A stretch of 56,907 nucleotides of DNA from MB1-2 sp046566065 (GCA_046566065.1 JBKHXK010000016.1:1-56907); one strand, 5' to 3'; numbered from the stretch's first letter, positions 1-10,003 are shown. The notes: generated by a model from the letters alone, not told the origin. A program made the numbers and translations.

Positions 1-853
1 CCGACAGGATCGCGTAGACGATCGTGCGGTTGATGACGACGTCGATGTCGTACAAGCGGTATCTCAGGATGCCGATGCCCGCGCCGACAGAGGGGAAGAT
101 CATCCCTGCGAAGAAGAAGCCTTCTGCGACGGTCTCACCCAGGACTTTCGAGATCGGATCCTCGAACGCGATGACGACGACCAGAGCCACGGCCGAGTAG
201 GCGAACCACTTGATCTGTTGGCGCTGTTGGTAGGAGGCGCGGCGGTAGCGGAAAGCCAGGGAGAGAGCGCACACGAGGGCCAGCAGCGGGACCAGGCTGA
301 ACGCCACCCCCTCCACGGCCCCTATCAGGGCGCGGGCGCTCTCGATGCCGAAGGGGTTCTCACTGCTGGGAAGCGAGGTATCGAAGGGCTCCATCGGGCC
401 GGGCAGGAAAGCCATGCTCGCGGTTACGACGGCGATCAACGCACCGGCCAGGAAGGGGACGGCGCGCCACCGACGAGAAGGCAGCTTGCCGTCGGGGAAC
501 AGAAGCAGCGCGAAGGTCGAAAGCATCCCGATCCCGGGGAACCACGCCCAGGAAGACACCCACTCGAGCAGCGAGCCGGCGGGTAACCCGCCGGGGATCG
601 CAAGGGAGCGTGCGGCGTAGGCACCGGTGAAGAAACCTGTCGTAGGGGTCAGCCCGACGCAGATGAAGATCCACCCGACGGGGTTGTGAGGCTGGCGGGT
701 TGCCACGACCACACCCATCGTCGCGAACGCGAAGAAAGGGATCCCGAACACGTCGTCGGCCGTGACTCCTCCCTTGAGCAGGAACCCTGAGACCCCCATG
801 GCGACGACGACGCCGTAGAGCCCCAGAGCCCACCGGCGTCGAGGGTCGCTCAC
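1..853 (-). CDS. Multi-pass membrane protein, paralogue of the next gene (partial, C-terminus outside window)
   Basis: Reading from a GTG at 853, the frame stays open to the window edge (about 284 residues seen). It has several hydrophobic segments, the phrase HNPVGWIF after the second one, and the signature YRLYDIDVVINRTIVY near the cut end. This signature is shared with the gene at 850-2049 and with the membrane input region of some actinobacterial sensor proteins. The start codon overlaps the upstream stop as GTGA, so the two genes are translationally coupled tandem paralogues. Whether a kinase or other output domain follows lies outside the window. Function is unknown; a membrane sensor role is inference. 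Confidence 0.75.
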   Translation of the reverse strand, partial: MSDPRRRWALGLYGVVVAMGVSGFLLKGGVTADDVFGIPFFAFATMGVVVATRQPHNPVGWIFICVGLTPTTGFFTGAYAARSLAIPGGLPAGSLLEWVSSWAWFPGIGMLSTFALLLFPDGKLPSRRWRAVPFLAGALIAVVTASMAFLPGPMEPFDTSLPSSENPFGIESARALIGAVEGVAFSLVPLLALVCALSLAFRYRRASYQQRQQIKWFAYSAVALVVVIAFEDPISKVLGETVAEGFFFAGMIFPSVGAGIGILRYRLYDIDVVINRTIVYAILS

Positions 854-2049
854 GACCGAGCCTCCCCGGCGCCGCGCAGCCACACCGAGACGTGCGCGGG
901 CTGCATCGTGTCGTGCACGACGCGCGACAGGTCCTGGGTTAGATGTTCGAGATCCACGTCGTCGCGCAGACGGGAGCTGAAACTCTCGAGGGTCTGCCGA
1001 GCGTCGTACTTCCGGCGATAGAAGCGACGATCTATGAAGGCCTGGACCCTCCCCCTCAGAGGCCGGAACAACCCGGCAACAGCGAGGGTGGATCCGGCGA
1101 TCGCGAGGTCGGAATCTTCCGTGACGCCGGTCAGGGCCTCCTGGAGGACGAAGACGATCCCTAGATAGGCCAGCACGAGGATGCTCGTAAGGATGCTGTA
1201 GACCAGGGTGCGATTGACGATCAGGTCGATGTCATAAAGCCGGTACTTCAGGATGGCGACACCGATCGCGCCCGGGATCATCCACAAGGTGAGCGGAAAG
1301 ATCACCTCCGGTAGATCGAAGGTGTCGCCGAGGGTCACGCTGAGTCCGAAGACGGCGGCGGCCCAGAGCAACAACTTCAATTGTTGTCTCTGTTCAGTGC
1401 CCGATCGCCGGAACCTCACTACGACCGAAGCGAGGCTGAGAGCCATCAGAGGGAAGAAGATGACGAAGAGGAACCCCAGGGCTTCCTCGGAATTGGCGAA
1501 CGGGAGGAATCCAACCGGGTTGCGTATCGAATAGCCGTCACTCTGTAGACGGGACTGAAACATGGCTCCACCCGTCACCAAGACGATCACCAGCACGCTG
1601 GCCCAGCCGACCCATCTCCAGCGCGGCGACGGCGGCCGTCCATCGGGGAACAACAACAAGCCCAGGGTCGGGATAGCCATCAGCCCCGGATACCAGAGCC
1701 ACTGCTCGAGCCAGGCGGCGAAGTACGCACCGGGCCATCTCCCCGGCTCATTCACCAGACCCAGGTACGCGTACTCGGTGGAGGGCACAAGGATCCCAAC
1801 GGCAACGCCGATGAGGATGAAGATCCACGCCAGCGGATTCTGCGGATGTCGAGAGAAGATGAGCGCCCCGATAACAGGGAACGCGGCGAACCCAAGTAGT
1901 AGGCCGATGCTCTCGACCAGGCTGTCGTTGCCGCCTCGTCCGAGGTGCTCCTCCAGGGCGGCGCCTGCGACCATGCCCCCGAGCGCGAGTACACACAGCC
2001 CCCATCCCAGGGCCGGGATCCGTCTCTTCACGCCCGCAATGTCCTTCAT
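850..2049 (-). CDS. Multi-pass membrane protein of the actinobacterial RLYDIDLIVNRT family
   Basis: A 399-residue protein with about eight hydrophobic segments in the first 310 residues. The motif YRLYDIDLIVNRTLVY lies near residue 270, and a cytoplasmic tail contains FYRRKYDARQTLESFSSRL and ends around QPAHVSVWLR. The tail resembles the linker that precedes the ATPase part of some sensor kinases, but the protein stops there, so no catalytic domain is present. It is followed with a 4-base overlap by a paralogue (1-853) and is divergent from the SARP-like regulator at 2143, 93 bases away. The family is uncharacterised as far as I know. A role in sensing is inference from architecture and neighbours. 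Confidence 0.8.
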   Translation of the reverse strand: MKDIAGVKRRIPALGWGLCVLALGGMVAGAALEEHLGRGGNDSLVESIGLLLGFAAFPVIGALIFSRHPQNPLAWIFILIGVAVGILVPSTEYAYLGLVNEPGRWPGAYFAAWLEQWLWYPGLMAIPTLGLLLFPDGRPPSPRWRWVGWASVLVIVLVTGGAMFQSRLQSDGYSIRNPVGFLPFANSEEALGFLFVIFFPLMALSLASVVVRFRRSGTEQRQQLKLLLWAAAVFGLSVTLGDTFDLPEVIFPLTLWMIPGAIGVAILKYRLYDIDLIVNRTLVYSILTSILVLAYLGIVFVLQEALTGVTEDSDLAIAGSTLAVAGLFRPLRGRVQAFIDRRFYRRKYDARQTLESFSSRLRDDVDLEHLTQDLSRVVHDTMQPAHVSVWLRGAGEARS

Positions 2050-2142
2050 CGCCGTCCGAGAATCGTTACGAAAATGGCTGTGAAGGACAATGCCGTTGCG
2101 AAGATTGCGTAGGTTGTCGCGGTCTCGAGTGGAGGGAGAGGG

Positions 2143-4992
2143 GTGGCCGGACTAGAGATCGAGGTACTGGGGAGCCCCGTGGTGCGAGCCGACGGCATCC
2201 CGGTGGAGGTGGATACGCGCAAAGCCACCGCCTTGCTTGTCTACCTGGCGGTGACGGGCCACCCGCAGAGCCGGGACCGCTTGACCGGGCTCCTGTGGCC
2301 CGACTACGAGCAGGAGAAGGCGCGGGCCGCGCTGCGCAGGACGCTCTCGACCCTGAAGAGCGCCCTGCGGGGCAGGTGGGTGACGGCCGATCGTTTCGCC
2401 GTGTCGCTGCAGACCGACGACATCGACCTGGACCTGGCTCGATTCCGCGGGTTGCTGGAAGAGGCCGGAGCCCACGGCCACGGATCCGGCGAGGCGTGCG
2501 CCAAGTGCGCCACCGCGCTTTCGCACGCCGCCTCCATCGTTAACGGCTCCTTCCTCCAGGGTTTCTCGCTACGGGACGCCGATCCCTTCGACGAGTGGCA
2601 GAGCCTCGAGGCTCAATCCGTCGAACGCGACCTAGCCGCGGTGCTGGACCAACTGGTGCGCGCCAGGGTCGCGCTGGGCGAGCTAGAAGCGGCCACGTCG
2701 GCCGCCCGGAAGAAGGTCTCGCTAGACCCCTTGGACGAGCCGGCGCATCGCCAGTTGATGCAGATCTACGCCTGGCGCGGGATGCGCAGCAATGCCTTGC
2801 AGCAGTACAGAGAGTGCGTTGCGATCCTCGATCGGGAGCTGGGTGTGGCACCGCTTCAGGAGACGACGCAGCTGTACGAAGCGATCAGCGAGGGTCACGT
2901 CGAGGCAGTGACCGAGACCGAGCTGTCCGCCCCTCCGGCTTCACCCGAGACAGGGGTCCGGACCTACCCGCTGAGGGGTCGGGACGCCGAATGGGACGCG
3001 CTGATGCAGGCACGAGCGGCTGCGTCGGCCGGGATGTTCGTGGTGCTACAGGGCGAAGCCGGCATCGGCAAGACCCGGCTCGCTCGCGAGCTCCTCGACC
3101 ACGCCCGAGCGCAGGGGGCCGAGGTCGCAACAGCTCGCTCGCACGAGGGCGAGAGCGGATTGCCCTACGCCCTCATCACCGACCTGCTCTCACAACTGGT
3201 GGGGCGGGTGGAATCCGTCTCCGACGACGCTCTGGCCGAGGCGGGCCGACTCGTCCCCGGCCTCCAGAACGGGACCTCGGCCGGGTCGATCGAGGATCCC
3301 GGCGGCCTCACCCGCTTCTACGAGGGCATCAGGGCTGTCATCACCGGCGCTCTCCGGGGCGAACAGCCGGGAGTCGTTCTGCTCGACGACCTGCACTGGT
3401 CGGACAGCGCTTCCATCGAGACCCTCGCCTACATGGTCCGGAGGTTGTCCGACACTCCCGTCCTCTTCATAGCGACATGGCGGACCGAGGAGGTCGGTCC
3501 CGACGACAGGTTGAGAAGGATCGCTGAAGAGGCTCAGCGGGACAAGCACGGGGTCGTGATCGAGCTCGGGCGTCTGGGTGAGGACGACGTCCTCGGGCTG
3601 ATCGCCGACTCCGGGCTCGCGGCAGACCCGACCGACGAGCTCGCCCGACGACTGCTGGTGGAGACGGAAGGGATCCCGTTCTTCGTGGTGGAGTACCTAG
3701 CCGTCGCCGGCTCCGGCTCGGAAGGGTGGGAGCTCCCGGCCACGATCAAGGATCTCCTTCGTTCGAGGGTGAACCTGGCGGGTCAGACCGCTCGTCAGGT
3801 CTTGGGCACCGCTGCGGTGATCGATCGCACGTTCGATTTCGACACGGTGTGGCGAGCGAGCGGACGGACGGAGCTGGAGGTTGTCGATGCGCTCGAAGAG
3901 CTCGTGCGCCACGGCCTCGTGGTCCAGGGCCCCCTCACCGAGAACCAGGAGGTGACGTACGACTTCTCTCACGAGAAGCTGCGGGCCTTCATCTACGGGT
4001 CGATGAGCCCGGCGCGCCGCCGAGTCCTGCACCGCAGGGTCGCCGACGCGTTCGCTCTATCGAGTCGTGGCATGGGTCAGTCGCAGGTGCCCGCTCTCGT
4101 CGCCCGGCACTACGAGCTCGGCGGCAACGAGGCCGACGCGGCCCTCTTCCGGGAGCTGGCAGCCGAGCGAGCGCGTGACGTCTATGCGAACAGAGAGGCT
4201 TTGGACCACTATCAGGCGGCGCTGTCTCTCGGTCATGGGGACCCGGCTCGGATGCACCGAGGAGCGGGTGACATGTACGTCCTTCTCGGCGAGTACGGCA
4301 AGGCGCTCAACAGCTACCAAGCCGCCGCCGCCCACGCGGCGCCAGACGAGGTTGCCGCGATCGAACAGCGCATCGGCGACGTGCACCAACGCCGTGGTGA
4401 CTGGGACCTATCACAGAACCACTTCGCCGCCGCGCTGGAATCGCTCGCCGAGGACGAGGAGGTGGCACGCTCGCGGCTCTTCGCTTCGATGAGCTTCAAC
4501 TGCTACCGGACGGGCGCTTTGGACGAAGCCCGCGAGCTGGCGAAGCGGGCTCTCGAAGCTGCGGAAGTGGCCGACGATGCCCGCGCCAGAGCGCACGCCC
4601 AGAACATGGTGGGGATCCTCGAGAACGCCCGCGGAGATCACGAGGCGGCCGAGATCGCTCTGGGCGACAGCTTGCGCCTGGCCGACGAGTTGGACGACTT
4701 CGGGGGCCGGGCCGCGGCCCTCAATAACCTCGCCCTCACCGCGCGCTCGAGAGGCGACGTCGATAGAGCGCTCCAACTCAGTCTCGAAGCGCTGGAGATA
4801 TGCGCCCGACAAGGAGACCGTCATCACGAGGCCGCCCTGCACAACAACGTGGCCGACCTCCTGCATCAGAAGGGCGACACGGAAGCGGCGATGGATCACC
4901 TGAAGCGGGCGACGACCACGCTGGCAGAGATCGGAGACGAACCGACCGGGATGCTGCCCGAGGTCTGGAAACTCGTCGAGTGGTCTAGCTGA
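2143..4992 (+). CDS. SARP/BTAD-type transcriptional regulator with AAA ATPase and TPR domains
   Basis: A 949-residue regulator. Residues about 1-95 form an OmpR-like winged helix (LEIEVLGSPVV, then RKATALLVYLAV and LLWPD), followed by a bacterial transcriptional activation domain to about 245. A STAND/AAA ATPase follows, with Walker A GEAGIGKTRLA near 303-313 and Walker B VVLLDDLHWSD near 410. The last 270 residues are TPR-like repeats. Start GTG at 2143 has GGAGG seven bases upstream. Large regulators of this type bind DNA through the N-terminus and use nucleotide and TPR domains to sense a signal. The target is unknown; the divergent membrane gene pair is the obvious candidate. Its stop overlaps the convergent dnaE end by eight bases. 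Confidence 0.9.
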   Translation: MAGLEIEVLGSPVVRADGIPVEVDTRKATALLVYLAVTGHPQSRDRLTGLLWPDYEQEKARAALRRTLSTLKSALRGRWVTADRFAVSLQTDDIDLDLARFRGLLEEAGAHGHGSGEACAKCATALSHAASIVNGSFLQGFSLRDADPFDEWQSLEAQSVERDLAAVLDQLVRARVALGELEAATSAARKKVSLDPLDEPAHRQLMQIYAWRGMRSNALQQYRECVAILDRELGVAPLQETTQLYEAISEGHVEAVTETELSAPPASPETGVRTYPLRGRDAEWDALMQARAAASAGMFVVLQGEAGIGKTRLARELLDHARAQGAEVATARSHEGESGLPYALITDLLSQLVGRVESVSDDALAEAGRLVPGLQNGTSAGSIEDPGGLTRFYEGIRAVITGALRGEQPGVVLLDDLHWSDSASIETLAYMVRRLSDTPVLFIATWRTEEVGPDDRLRRIAEEAQRDKHGVVIELGRLGEDDVLGLIADSGLAADPTDELARRLLVETEGIPFFVVEYLAVAGSGSEGWELPATIKDLLRSRVNLAGQTARQVLGTAAVIDRTFDFDTVWRASGRTELEVVDALEELVRHGLVVQGPLTENQEVTYDFSHEKLRAFIYGSMSPARRRVLHRRVADAFALSSRGMGQSQVPALVARHYELGGNEADAALFRELAAERARDVYANREALDHYQAALSLGHGDPARMHRGAGDMYVLLGEYGKALNSYQAAAAHAAPDEVAAIEQRIGDVHQRRGDWDLSQNHFAAALESLAEDEEVARSRLFASMSFNCYRTGALDEARELAKRALEAAEVADDARARAHAQNMVGILENARGDHEAAEIALGDSLRLADELDDFGGRAAALNNLALTARSRGDVDRALQLSLEALEICARQGDRHHEAALHNNVADLLHQKGDTEAAMDHLKRATTTLAEIGDEPTGMLPEVWKLVEWSS

Positions 4993-7900
4993 GGACGGTG
5001 GCGGGGCCCAGGAGGGCTTTGAGCTCGGCGTGGAGGCCGTTGGACGTGTCCACGGAGAACTGACTGCCGAGGCGAAGCACCGTCGTCTTCCTATCCTTCG
5101 CCAGGTGCAGGAAGACCTGCGTGGTGCCCGGGTGGTTGGCCAGCACGTCCTTCAAGGAGTCGACCACGCGGGCGGTGCAGGCCTCGACGGCCAGGTTGAT
5201 CACCAAGGGCCGATCCTCGCCGAGATCGGGCTCGAGGAACTCCAGAGCCATCATCTTCATCGAGTCGTCGCGCGCATCCTGGTCCAAACGGCCCTTCACC
5301 AGCAGGATCGCATCGGGCCGAAGCATCGCTGCGAACTGCTCGTAGACGCGGGCGAACACGACGACTTCCACGGAGGCTCCCGCGACGTCTTCGACCTGAA
5401 GCAGCAACATGATCTCGCCGCGGCGTGTGAGCTTCTTCGTGATCCCGGCGACGATGCCACCGATCGTGAGGATCTCGCCGGGACGGCGGTCACCCAGTGA
5501 TGTGATCGGGCAGTCGGTCATGCGGCCCAGCAAACCCTCGACCCCGAGCAAGGGGTGGTCGGATACGTAACGGCCGAGGACCTCCTTCTCTTGCGCGAGC
5601 AACAGCTCCTTGGGGTGCTCCCCCAGCGGGATCGGCTGGTCGTGCGGGGTCGCATCGTCGTCGCCCATCGAATCGAAGAGTCCGAACTGGCCGTGCTCCT
5701 GCATCTTCCTCTGCTCGATGATCTCGCCGGAGATGTTCTCGAAGCTGTCGAGCAGGCCCTTGCGAGTGTGTCCGAGTGACTCGAAAGCGCCGGCCTTGAT
5801 CAACGATTCAACCGTCTTGCGGTTCAGACACGTGTAGTCGACGCGTCGGCAGAAGTCATGAAAAGAGCTGAAGGGACCGGCTTTCTGGCGAGCCTCCACG
5901 ATCTTCTCGACGACCCCCTCCCCCACGCCCCGCACGGCGGACAAGCCGTAACGCACCGAGTCTCCGGTCGGCGTGAAGTCCATGTCGGAGCCGTTGACGT
6001 CGGGCAGCAGGATCGGGATCGACATCTTGCGCGCCATCGTCAGGTACTTGGGCTTGTCGTCCTTGCGGTCCTTCACTGAGGTGAGCAACGCGGCCATGTA
6101 TTCCACCGGGTAGTGGGCCTTCAGCCACGCGGTCTGGTACGCGATGTACGCGTAGCAAGCAGCATGAGCGCGGTTGAACGAGTAGTCGGCGAAGCGCTCG
6201 ATCAATCCCCAGAGGTGATCTGCGTCGGCCTGTGTAACCCCGCCCTTGACGCAGCCGTCGATGAAGCGCGGCTTCTCGGCCGCCATGATGTCCCGCTTCT
6301 TCTTCCCGATCGCTTTGCGGACCAGGTCGGCTTGGCCTGGCGTGTACCCGGCCAGCTTCTGCAGGGTCAAGACGATCTGCTCCTGGTAGACGAGAACCCC
6401 GTACGTCTCCTTGGTGATCTCTTCGAGCTCGGGGTGGAGGTAGGTGATCTTGGATGCGTCGTGCATCCGTTCGATGTAGCTGGGGATCTGGTCCATCGGA
6501 CCGGGGCGATACAGCGCCACCATCGCCATGATGTGCTCGAACTTCGTCGGCTTCAACTGCGCCAGGTATCGGCGCATCCCGTCCGACTCGAGCTGGAAGA
6601 CCCCGTCCGTGTCCCCCCTCTGCAACATGGCGTAGACGCGCTCGTCTTCGAAATCGAGGTCGTCGACATCTACTTCTTCGTTGCGGTTCGCCTTGACGTA
6701 CTCACGAGCCAACTCGATGACCGTCAGGTTGCGAAGCCCGAGGAAGTCCATCTTCAGGAGGCCCAGCTCCTCGACGCCGTTCATGTCGAACTGGGTGACG
6801 ACCTCGTCGTGATCGCCGCGCTTCAGGGGCACGTGCTCGACGAGTGGGTCGCGACCGATCACCACACCGGCCGCGTGGATGCCGGCCGAGCGCTTGAGGT
6901 TCTCGACCTTCAGTGCCGTGTCGATGATCTCCTTGGCGGCCCCCCCGGCGTCGTAGGCCTCTTTCAGCTCGGCCGAAGTCTCCAGAGCGCTCGCCAGTCC
7001 CGAGTCGCGTCCCATGATGAGCGGCGGGTACATCCGCGTCAGGCGATCGCCTTCCTGGTACGGGAAGCCGAGCACGCGCGCTGCGTCCTTGATCGCCTGC
7101 TTCCCCTTGATCGTGCCGTAGGTGACGATCTGCGCGACGTGATCCTTGCCGTACTTGTCGCACACGTAGCGGATGACCTCGCCGCGCTTGCGATCGTCGA
7201 AGTCGATGTCGATGTCCGGCATCTGGATCCGCTCGGGGTTCAGGAAGCGCTCGAACATCAGGTCGTAGCGGAGCGGGTCCAGTTCGGTGATCCCCAGCGC
7301 GTAGGACACGATCGAGCCCGCCGCGCTGCCGCGGCCCGGACCCACCCGGATCCCCTGCTGCTTGGACCAGTTGACGAAGTCCTGCACGACGAGGAAGTAG
7401 CCGGGGAACTTCATCTCCTCGATCACCTTGAGCTCGTACTCGGCCCTCTCGCGTGCATCGCGGCCGACGTCGCCGTAGCGCTTCTTCAGGCCCTCGAACA
7501 CGAGGTCGCGGAGATGGCCCTCCAAGGTCTTGCCGTCGGGCACGTCGTAGCGCGGCAAGAGCAGCTGGCCCATCGAGATCTCGACGTTGCAACGCTCGGC
7601 AACCGCCAGGGTGTTCTCGCAGGCACCGGGCCAACGCGCGAACGCCTTCTCCATCTCCTCGGGCGTCTTCAGGTAGAACTCGTCTGAGTCGAACTTGAAC
7701 CGCTGCGGATCCGACATCACCGAACCGGTGTTGATGCACAGCAACACGTCGTGGCCGACCGAGTCGTCTTTGTGCGTGTAGTGAGAGTCGTTCGTGGCCA
7801 CCCACGGGATGCCCATCTCTTGACCGATCTTCATCAGCTCGTCGTTCAGGGGGGCCTGGACGTCGATCCCGTGGTCCTGCATCTCGAGGTAGAAGCGATC

Positions 7901-8422
7901 GCCGAACACCTCTCGGTACTGGGCGACCTTCCGGCGGGCGAGAGCGAGATCCCCCGACACGATCGCCTTCGGGATCTCTGCCGAGAGACAGCCGGAGAGG
8001 CAGATGAGACCCTCGGAGTACTCGGCCAGAAGCTCGTGATCGGTGCGGGGCCAGTAATGGAAGCCCTCCAGCCACGCCCTGGACGAGATCTTCATCAGGT
8101 TCTGGTAACCCTGGTCGTTCTGGGCCAGCAGCGTCAGATGGAAGGTGTTGGCCCCGTTCTCCTTCTGTGGGGGCTTCTCCCGACGATCCCCGCCGAAGAG
8201 GTAGCCCTCCATCCCAAGGATCGGCTTGACGGCATATCTCCCGTCCTTACGGTTCTTCTGGGCGGTGCGGTAGAAGTCGAGGACGCCGTACATGACGCCG
8301 TGGTCCGTGATGGCGCAGGCGGGCATGCCCGCCGCCTCGGCTGCCTCGAACATCTCCCCTATCCGGCTGGCCCCGTCGAGCATGGAGTACTCGCTGTGGG
8401 CATGGAGATGGACGAAACTCAC
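4985..8422 (-). CDS. dnaE: DNA polymerase III alpha subunit (replicative)
   Basis: A 1145-residue replicative polymerase of the DnaE1 type. It opens with a PHP domain (HLHAHSEYS at residues 5-13, with the metal-binding H-x-H). The palm has GPGRGSAAGSIVSYALGI and the catalytic aspartate motif PDIDIDFDDRKRGE near residue 400. The C-terminal half holds the tandem HhH and OB-fold regions (LTIGGIVAGITKKLTRRGE). Length is normal for actinobacterial DnaE1. The start is GTG at 8422, with AAGGAG 11 bases upstream. It lies downstream of rluD in the order lspA-rluD-dnaE, separated by 143 bases that could carry its own promoter. This is the housekeeping polymerase; the second DnaE at 43313 is the error-prone form. 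Confidence 0.97.
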   Translation of the reverse strand: MSFVHLHAHSEYSMLDGASRIGEMFEAAEAAGMPACAITDHGVMYGVLDFYRTAQKNRKDGRYAVKPILGMEGYLFGGDRREKPPQKENGANTFHLTLLAQNDQGYQNLMKISSRAWLEGFHYWPRTDHELLAEYSEGLICLSGCLSAEIPKAIVSGDLALARRKVAQYREVFGDRFYLEMQDHGIDVQAPLNDELMKIGQEMGIPWVATNDSHYTHKDDSVGHDVLLCINTGSVMSDPQRFKFDSDEFYLKTPEEMEKAFARWPGACENTLAVAERCNVEISMGQLLLPRYDVPDGKTLEGHLRDLVFEGLKKRYGDVGRDARERAEYELKVIEEMKFPGYFLVVQDFVNWSKQQGIRVGPGRGSAAGSIVSYALGITELDPLRYDLMFERFLNPERIQMPDIDIDFDDRKRGEVIRYVCDKYGKDHVAQIVTYGTIKGKQAIKDAARVLGFPYQEGDRLTRMYPPLIMGRDSGLASALETSAELKEAYDAGGAAKEIIDTALKVENLKRSAGIHAAGVVIGRDPLVEHVPLKRGDHDEVVTQFDMNGVEELGLLKMDFLGLRNLTVIELAREYVKANRNEEVDVDDLDFEDERVYAMLQRGDTDGVFQLESDGMRRYLAQLKPTKFEHIMAMVALYRPGPMDQIPSYIERMHDASKITYLHPELEEITKETYGVLVYQEQIVLTLQKLAGYTPGQADLVRKAIGKKKRDIMAAEKPRFIDGCVKGGVTQADADHLWGLIERFADYSFNRAHAACYAYIAYQTAWLKAHYPVEYMAALLTSVKDRKDDKPKYLTMARKMSIPILLPDVNGSDMDFTPTGDSVRYGLSAVRGVGEGVVEKIVEARQKAGPFSSFHDFCRRVDYTCLNRKTVESLIKAGAFESLGHTRKGLLDSFENISGEIIEQRKMQEHGQFGLFDSMGDDDATPHDQPIPLGEHPKELLLAQEKEVLGRYVSDHPLLGVEGLLGRMTDCPITSLGDRRPGEILTIGGIVAGITKKLTRRGEIMLLLQVEDVAGASVEVVVFARVYEQFAAMLRPDAILLVKGRLDQDARDDSMKMMALEFLEPDLGEDRPLVINLAVEACTARVVDSLKDVLANHPGTTQVFLHLAKDRKTTVLRLGSQFSVDTSNGLHAELKALLGPATVLS

Positions 8423-8460
8423 GGGGGCAACGGCTCCTTAGCTGATGACTGAATCACATG

Positions 8461-8489
8461 GATGTACTTCTTCGAGTATCGCGCGTCAA
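8461..8489 (-). promoter_or_regulatory. Candidate dnaE promoter
   Basis: In the 143-base rluD-dnaE gap the minus strand reads TTGACG (8489-8484), 17 bases, then TACATC (8466-8461). The -35 is close to consensus and the -10 is weak. It would give a leader of about 30 bases before the GTG. Nothing else stands out in this gap. Confidence 0.3.
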
Positions 8490-8565
8490 GGTCGATCGAT
8501 GCGGGAATCAGCATCACCTGGTCGGGCTGTTGGCAACAACCCTCCAGATCCTGTGGATTAGGCGC

Positions 8566-9486
8566 TCACAGCTCCGGGATCTGGAAACCTGCCCGTACCA
8601 GCACACTCTCCAGATCGGGCGGCAGCGGGTCGGTGACCCGGACCACTTCGCCGCTGATCGGATGGTTGAAGACCAGGCGCCAGGCGTGGAGGAAGGGCCG
8701 CTCGAGCCCCAGCTCCCGGGCCCGGTCCGAATAGCCCCGGTAGGAGCGGTCGCCCAGCACGGGGTGCCCGAGATGCGCCAGGTGGACCCGGATCTGATGC
8801 GTCCGGCCGCTTCCCAGTGACACGTCGAGCAGCGTCAGATCGTCGACGGTGGCGAGCTTCGAGTAGTGCGTGACCGACGGCTTCCCGCCTGCGACCACCG
8901 CCATCTGGCGTCGCTTCGTGGGGTGGCGGCCGATCGGGGCCTCGATCGTCCCGGTGGCGGATGCGGGCTCGCCGCGAACCAGAGCGAGGTACCGGCGCTC
9001 GACCTCGCGCCGCCTGATGGCCTCCACCAGGGCCTCCTGGGTGGCGTCGTCCTTCGCCACGAGGAGCAGGCCCGAGGTGTCCTTGTCCAGACGGTGAACT
9101 ATCCCGGGCCGGATCGAAGCGCTGTTGGACAACGGGCCGCCCAGGGCGAGGAGCGCGTTCACCAGGGTGCCGCTGTCGTGACCTCGCGCCGGGTGGGTCA
9201 CCAGACCCGCTGGCTTGGACACCACGAGCAGGGATCCGTCCGAGTAACGGATCTGAAGCGGGATGTCTTCCGCTTGAGGTGCAGGCGACTCGGGCGCGGG
9301 GAGGTCTCCCTGGATGGTCTCGCCCTCCTCCAACCGATGGCTCGGTCGCACCTTCGCACCGTCCACCGTGACGAGGCCGTTCTTCAACCCGCGTTGCGCC
9401 AAGGTGCGGGTGACCCCCGCGCGGGCCGCCAACACGACGTCCAAGCGCTGCCCGACCTCGTCCGGGGCGGGCGTGAACGAGATCAT
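8566..9486 (-). CDS. rluD: Pseudouridine synthase, RluA/RluD family
   Basis: A 306-residue RNA pseudouridine synthase. The N-terminal S4 RNA-binding domain (GQRLDVVLAARAGVTRT to about residue 60) is followed by the RluA catalytic domain with HRLDKDTSGLLLVAK, whose aspartate is the catalytic residue. SGRTHQIRVHLAHLGHPVLGD is also typical. I place the start at the ATG at 9486, which overlaps the lspA stop as TGATG. The frame stays open further upstream, but that sequence lies inside lspA. In E. coli RluD modifies 23S rRNA helix 69; the exact target of this homologue is not proven. lspA-rluD is a common pair. Confidence 0.93.
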   Translation of the reverse strand: MISFTPAPDEVGQRLDVVLAARAGVTRTLAQRGLKNGLVTVDGAKVRPSHRLEEGETIQGDLPAPESPAPQAEDIPLQIRYSDGSLLVVSKPAGLVTHPARGHDSGTLVNALLALGGPLSNSASIRPGIVHRLDKDTSGLLLVAKDDATQEALVEAIRRREVERRYLALVRGEPASATGTIEAPIGRHPTKRRQMAVVAGGKPSVTHYSKLATVDDLTLLDVSLGSGRTHQIRVHLAHLGHPVLGDRSYRGYSDRARELGLERPFLHAWRLVFNHPISGEVVRVTDPLPPDLESVLVRAGFQIPEL

Positions 9487-9989
9487 CAGGATCCCTGTCG
9501 GTCGGGTGAGCTCCATCCGAGCACCAGGATCGTCAGCGCCCCGAAAACGATGGACATATCGGCGACGTTGAAGACCGGCCACACGTATAGGTCGATGAAG
9601 TCGACCACCCCACCGCCCGTATCCCGCAACAAGCGGTCGCTCGCATTGCCCAGTCCCCCACCGAGCACCGTGCCCAGGGGGATGGCCCAACGGTGATCGT
9701 CAACCTTCCTGGCACCGATCAGGATGCCCCCGACGATCACCAGGGTGGCCACGAGGAAGAAGCCCGGCAGTCCTTGCAGTAGACCGAAGGCGCCACCTGT
9801 GTTGAGCGTGAGCCGCAGCCGCAGGACGCCGTCGATCACCTCGATCGGATCCCCGCTCAGGGTGTTCAGGGCCCACTGCTTGGTCCCCTGATCGACGGCC
9901 AGGATGATCGCGGCCGCGATGAGAAGTCGCAGATAAAGCGAGACGAGCGAACGTTTCGATGCGGGCTCGGACGCCGCGCCGGCGTCCAC
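9486..9989 (-). CDS. lspA: Signal peptidase II (lipoprotein signal peptidase)
   Basis: A 167-residue membrane aspartyl protease that removes signal peptides from diacylglyceryl-modified prolipoproteins. Four transmembrane segments are visible. The catalytic dyad is Asp118 in GNASDRL and Asp144 in FNVADMSI; DQGTK near 33 and LNTGGAFG near 62 are also family motifs. The GTG start at 9989 lies 14 bases after the upstream DksA-like gene. At least one candidate substrate is in the window: the cytochrome c lipoprotein at 47924-48331 with an LAAC lipobox. Confidence 0.95.
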   Translation of the reverse strand: MDAGAASEPASKRSLVSLYLRLLIAAAIILAVDQGTKQWALNTLSGDPIEVIDGVLRLRLTLNTGGAFGLLQGLPGFFLVATLVIVGGILIGARKVDDHRWAIPLGTVLGGGLGNASDRLLRDTGGGVVDFIDLYVWPVFNVADMSIVFGALTILVLGWSSPDRQGS

Positions 9990-10003
9990 GTGGGGCGTGG
10001 CGT

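Noticed and set aside
6113..7687. Long plus-strand open frame (about 520 codons) opposite dnaE
   Set aside because: Antisense to conserved DnaE1 motifs; a by-product of high GC third positions, with no ribosome binding site or recognisable domain.
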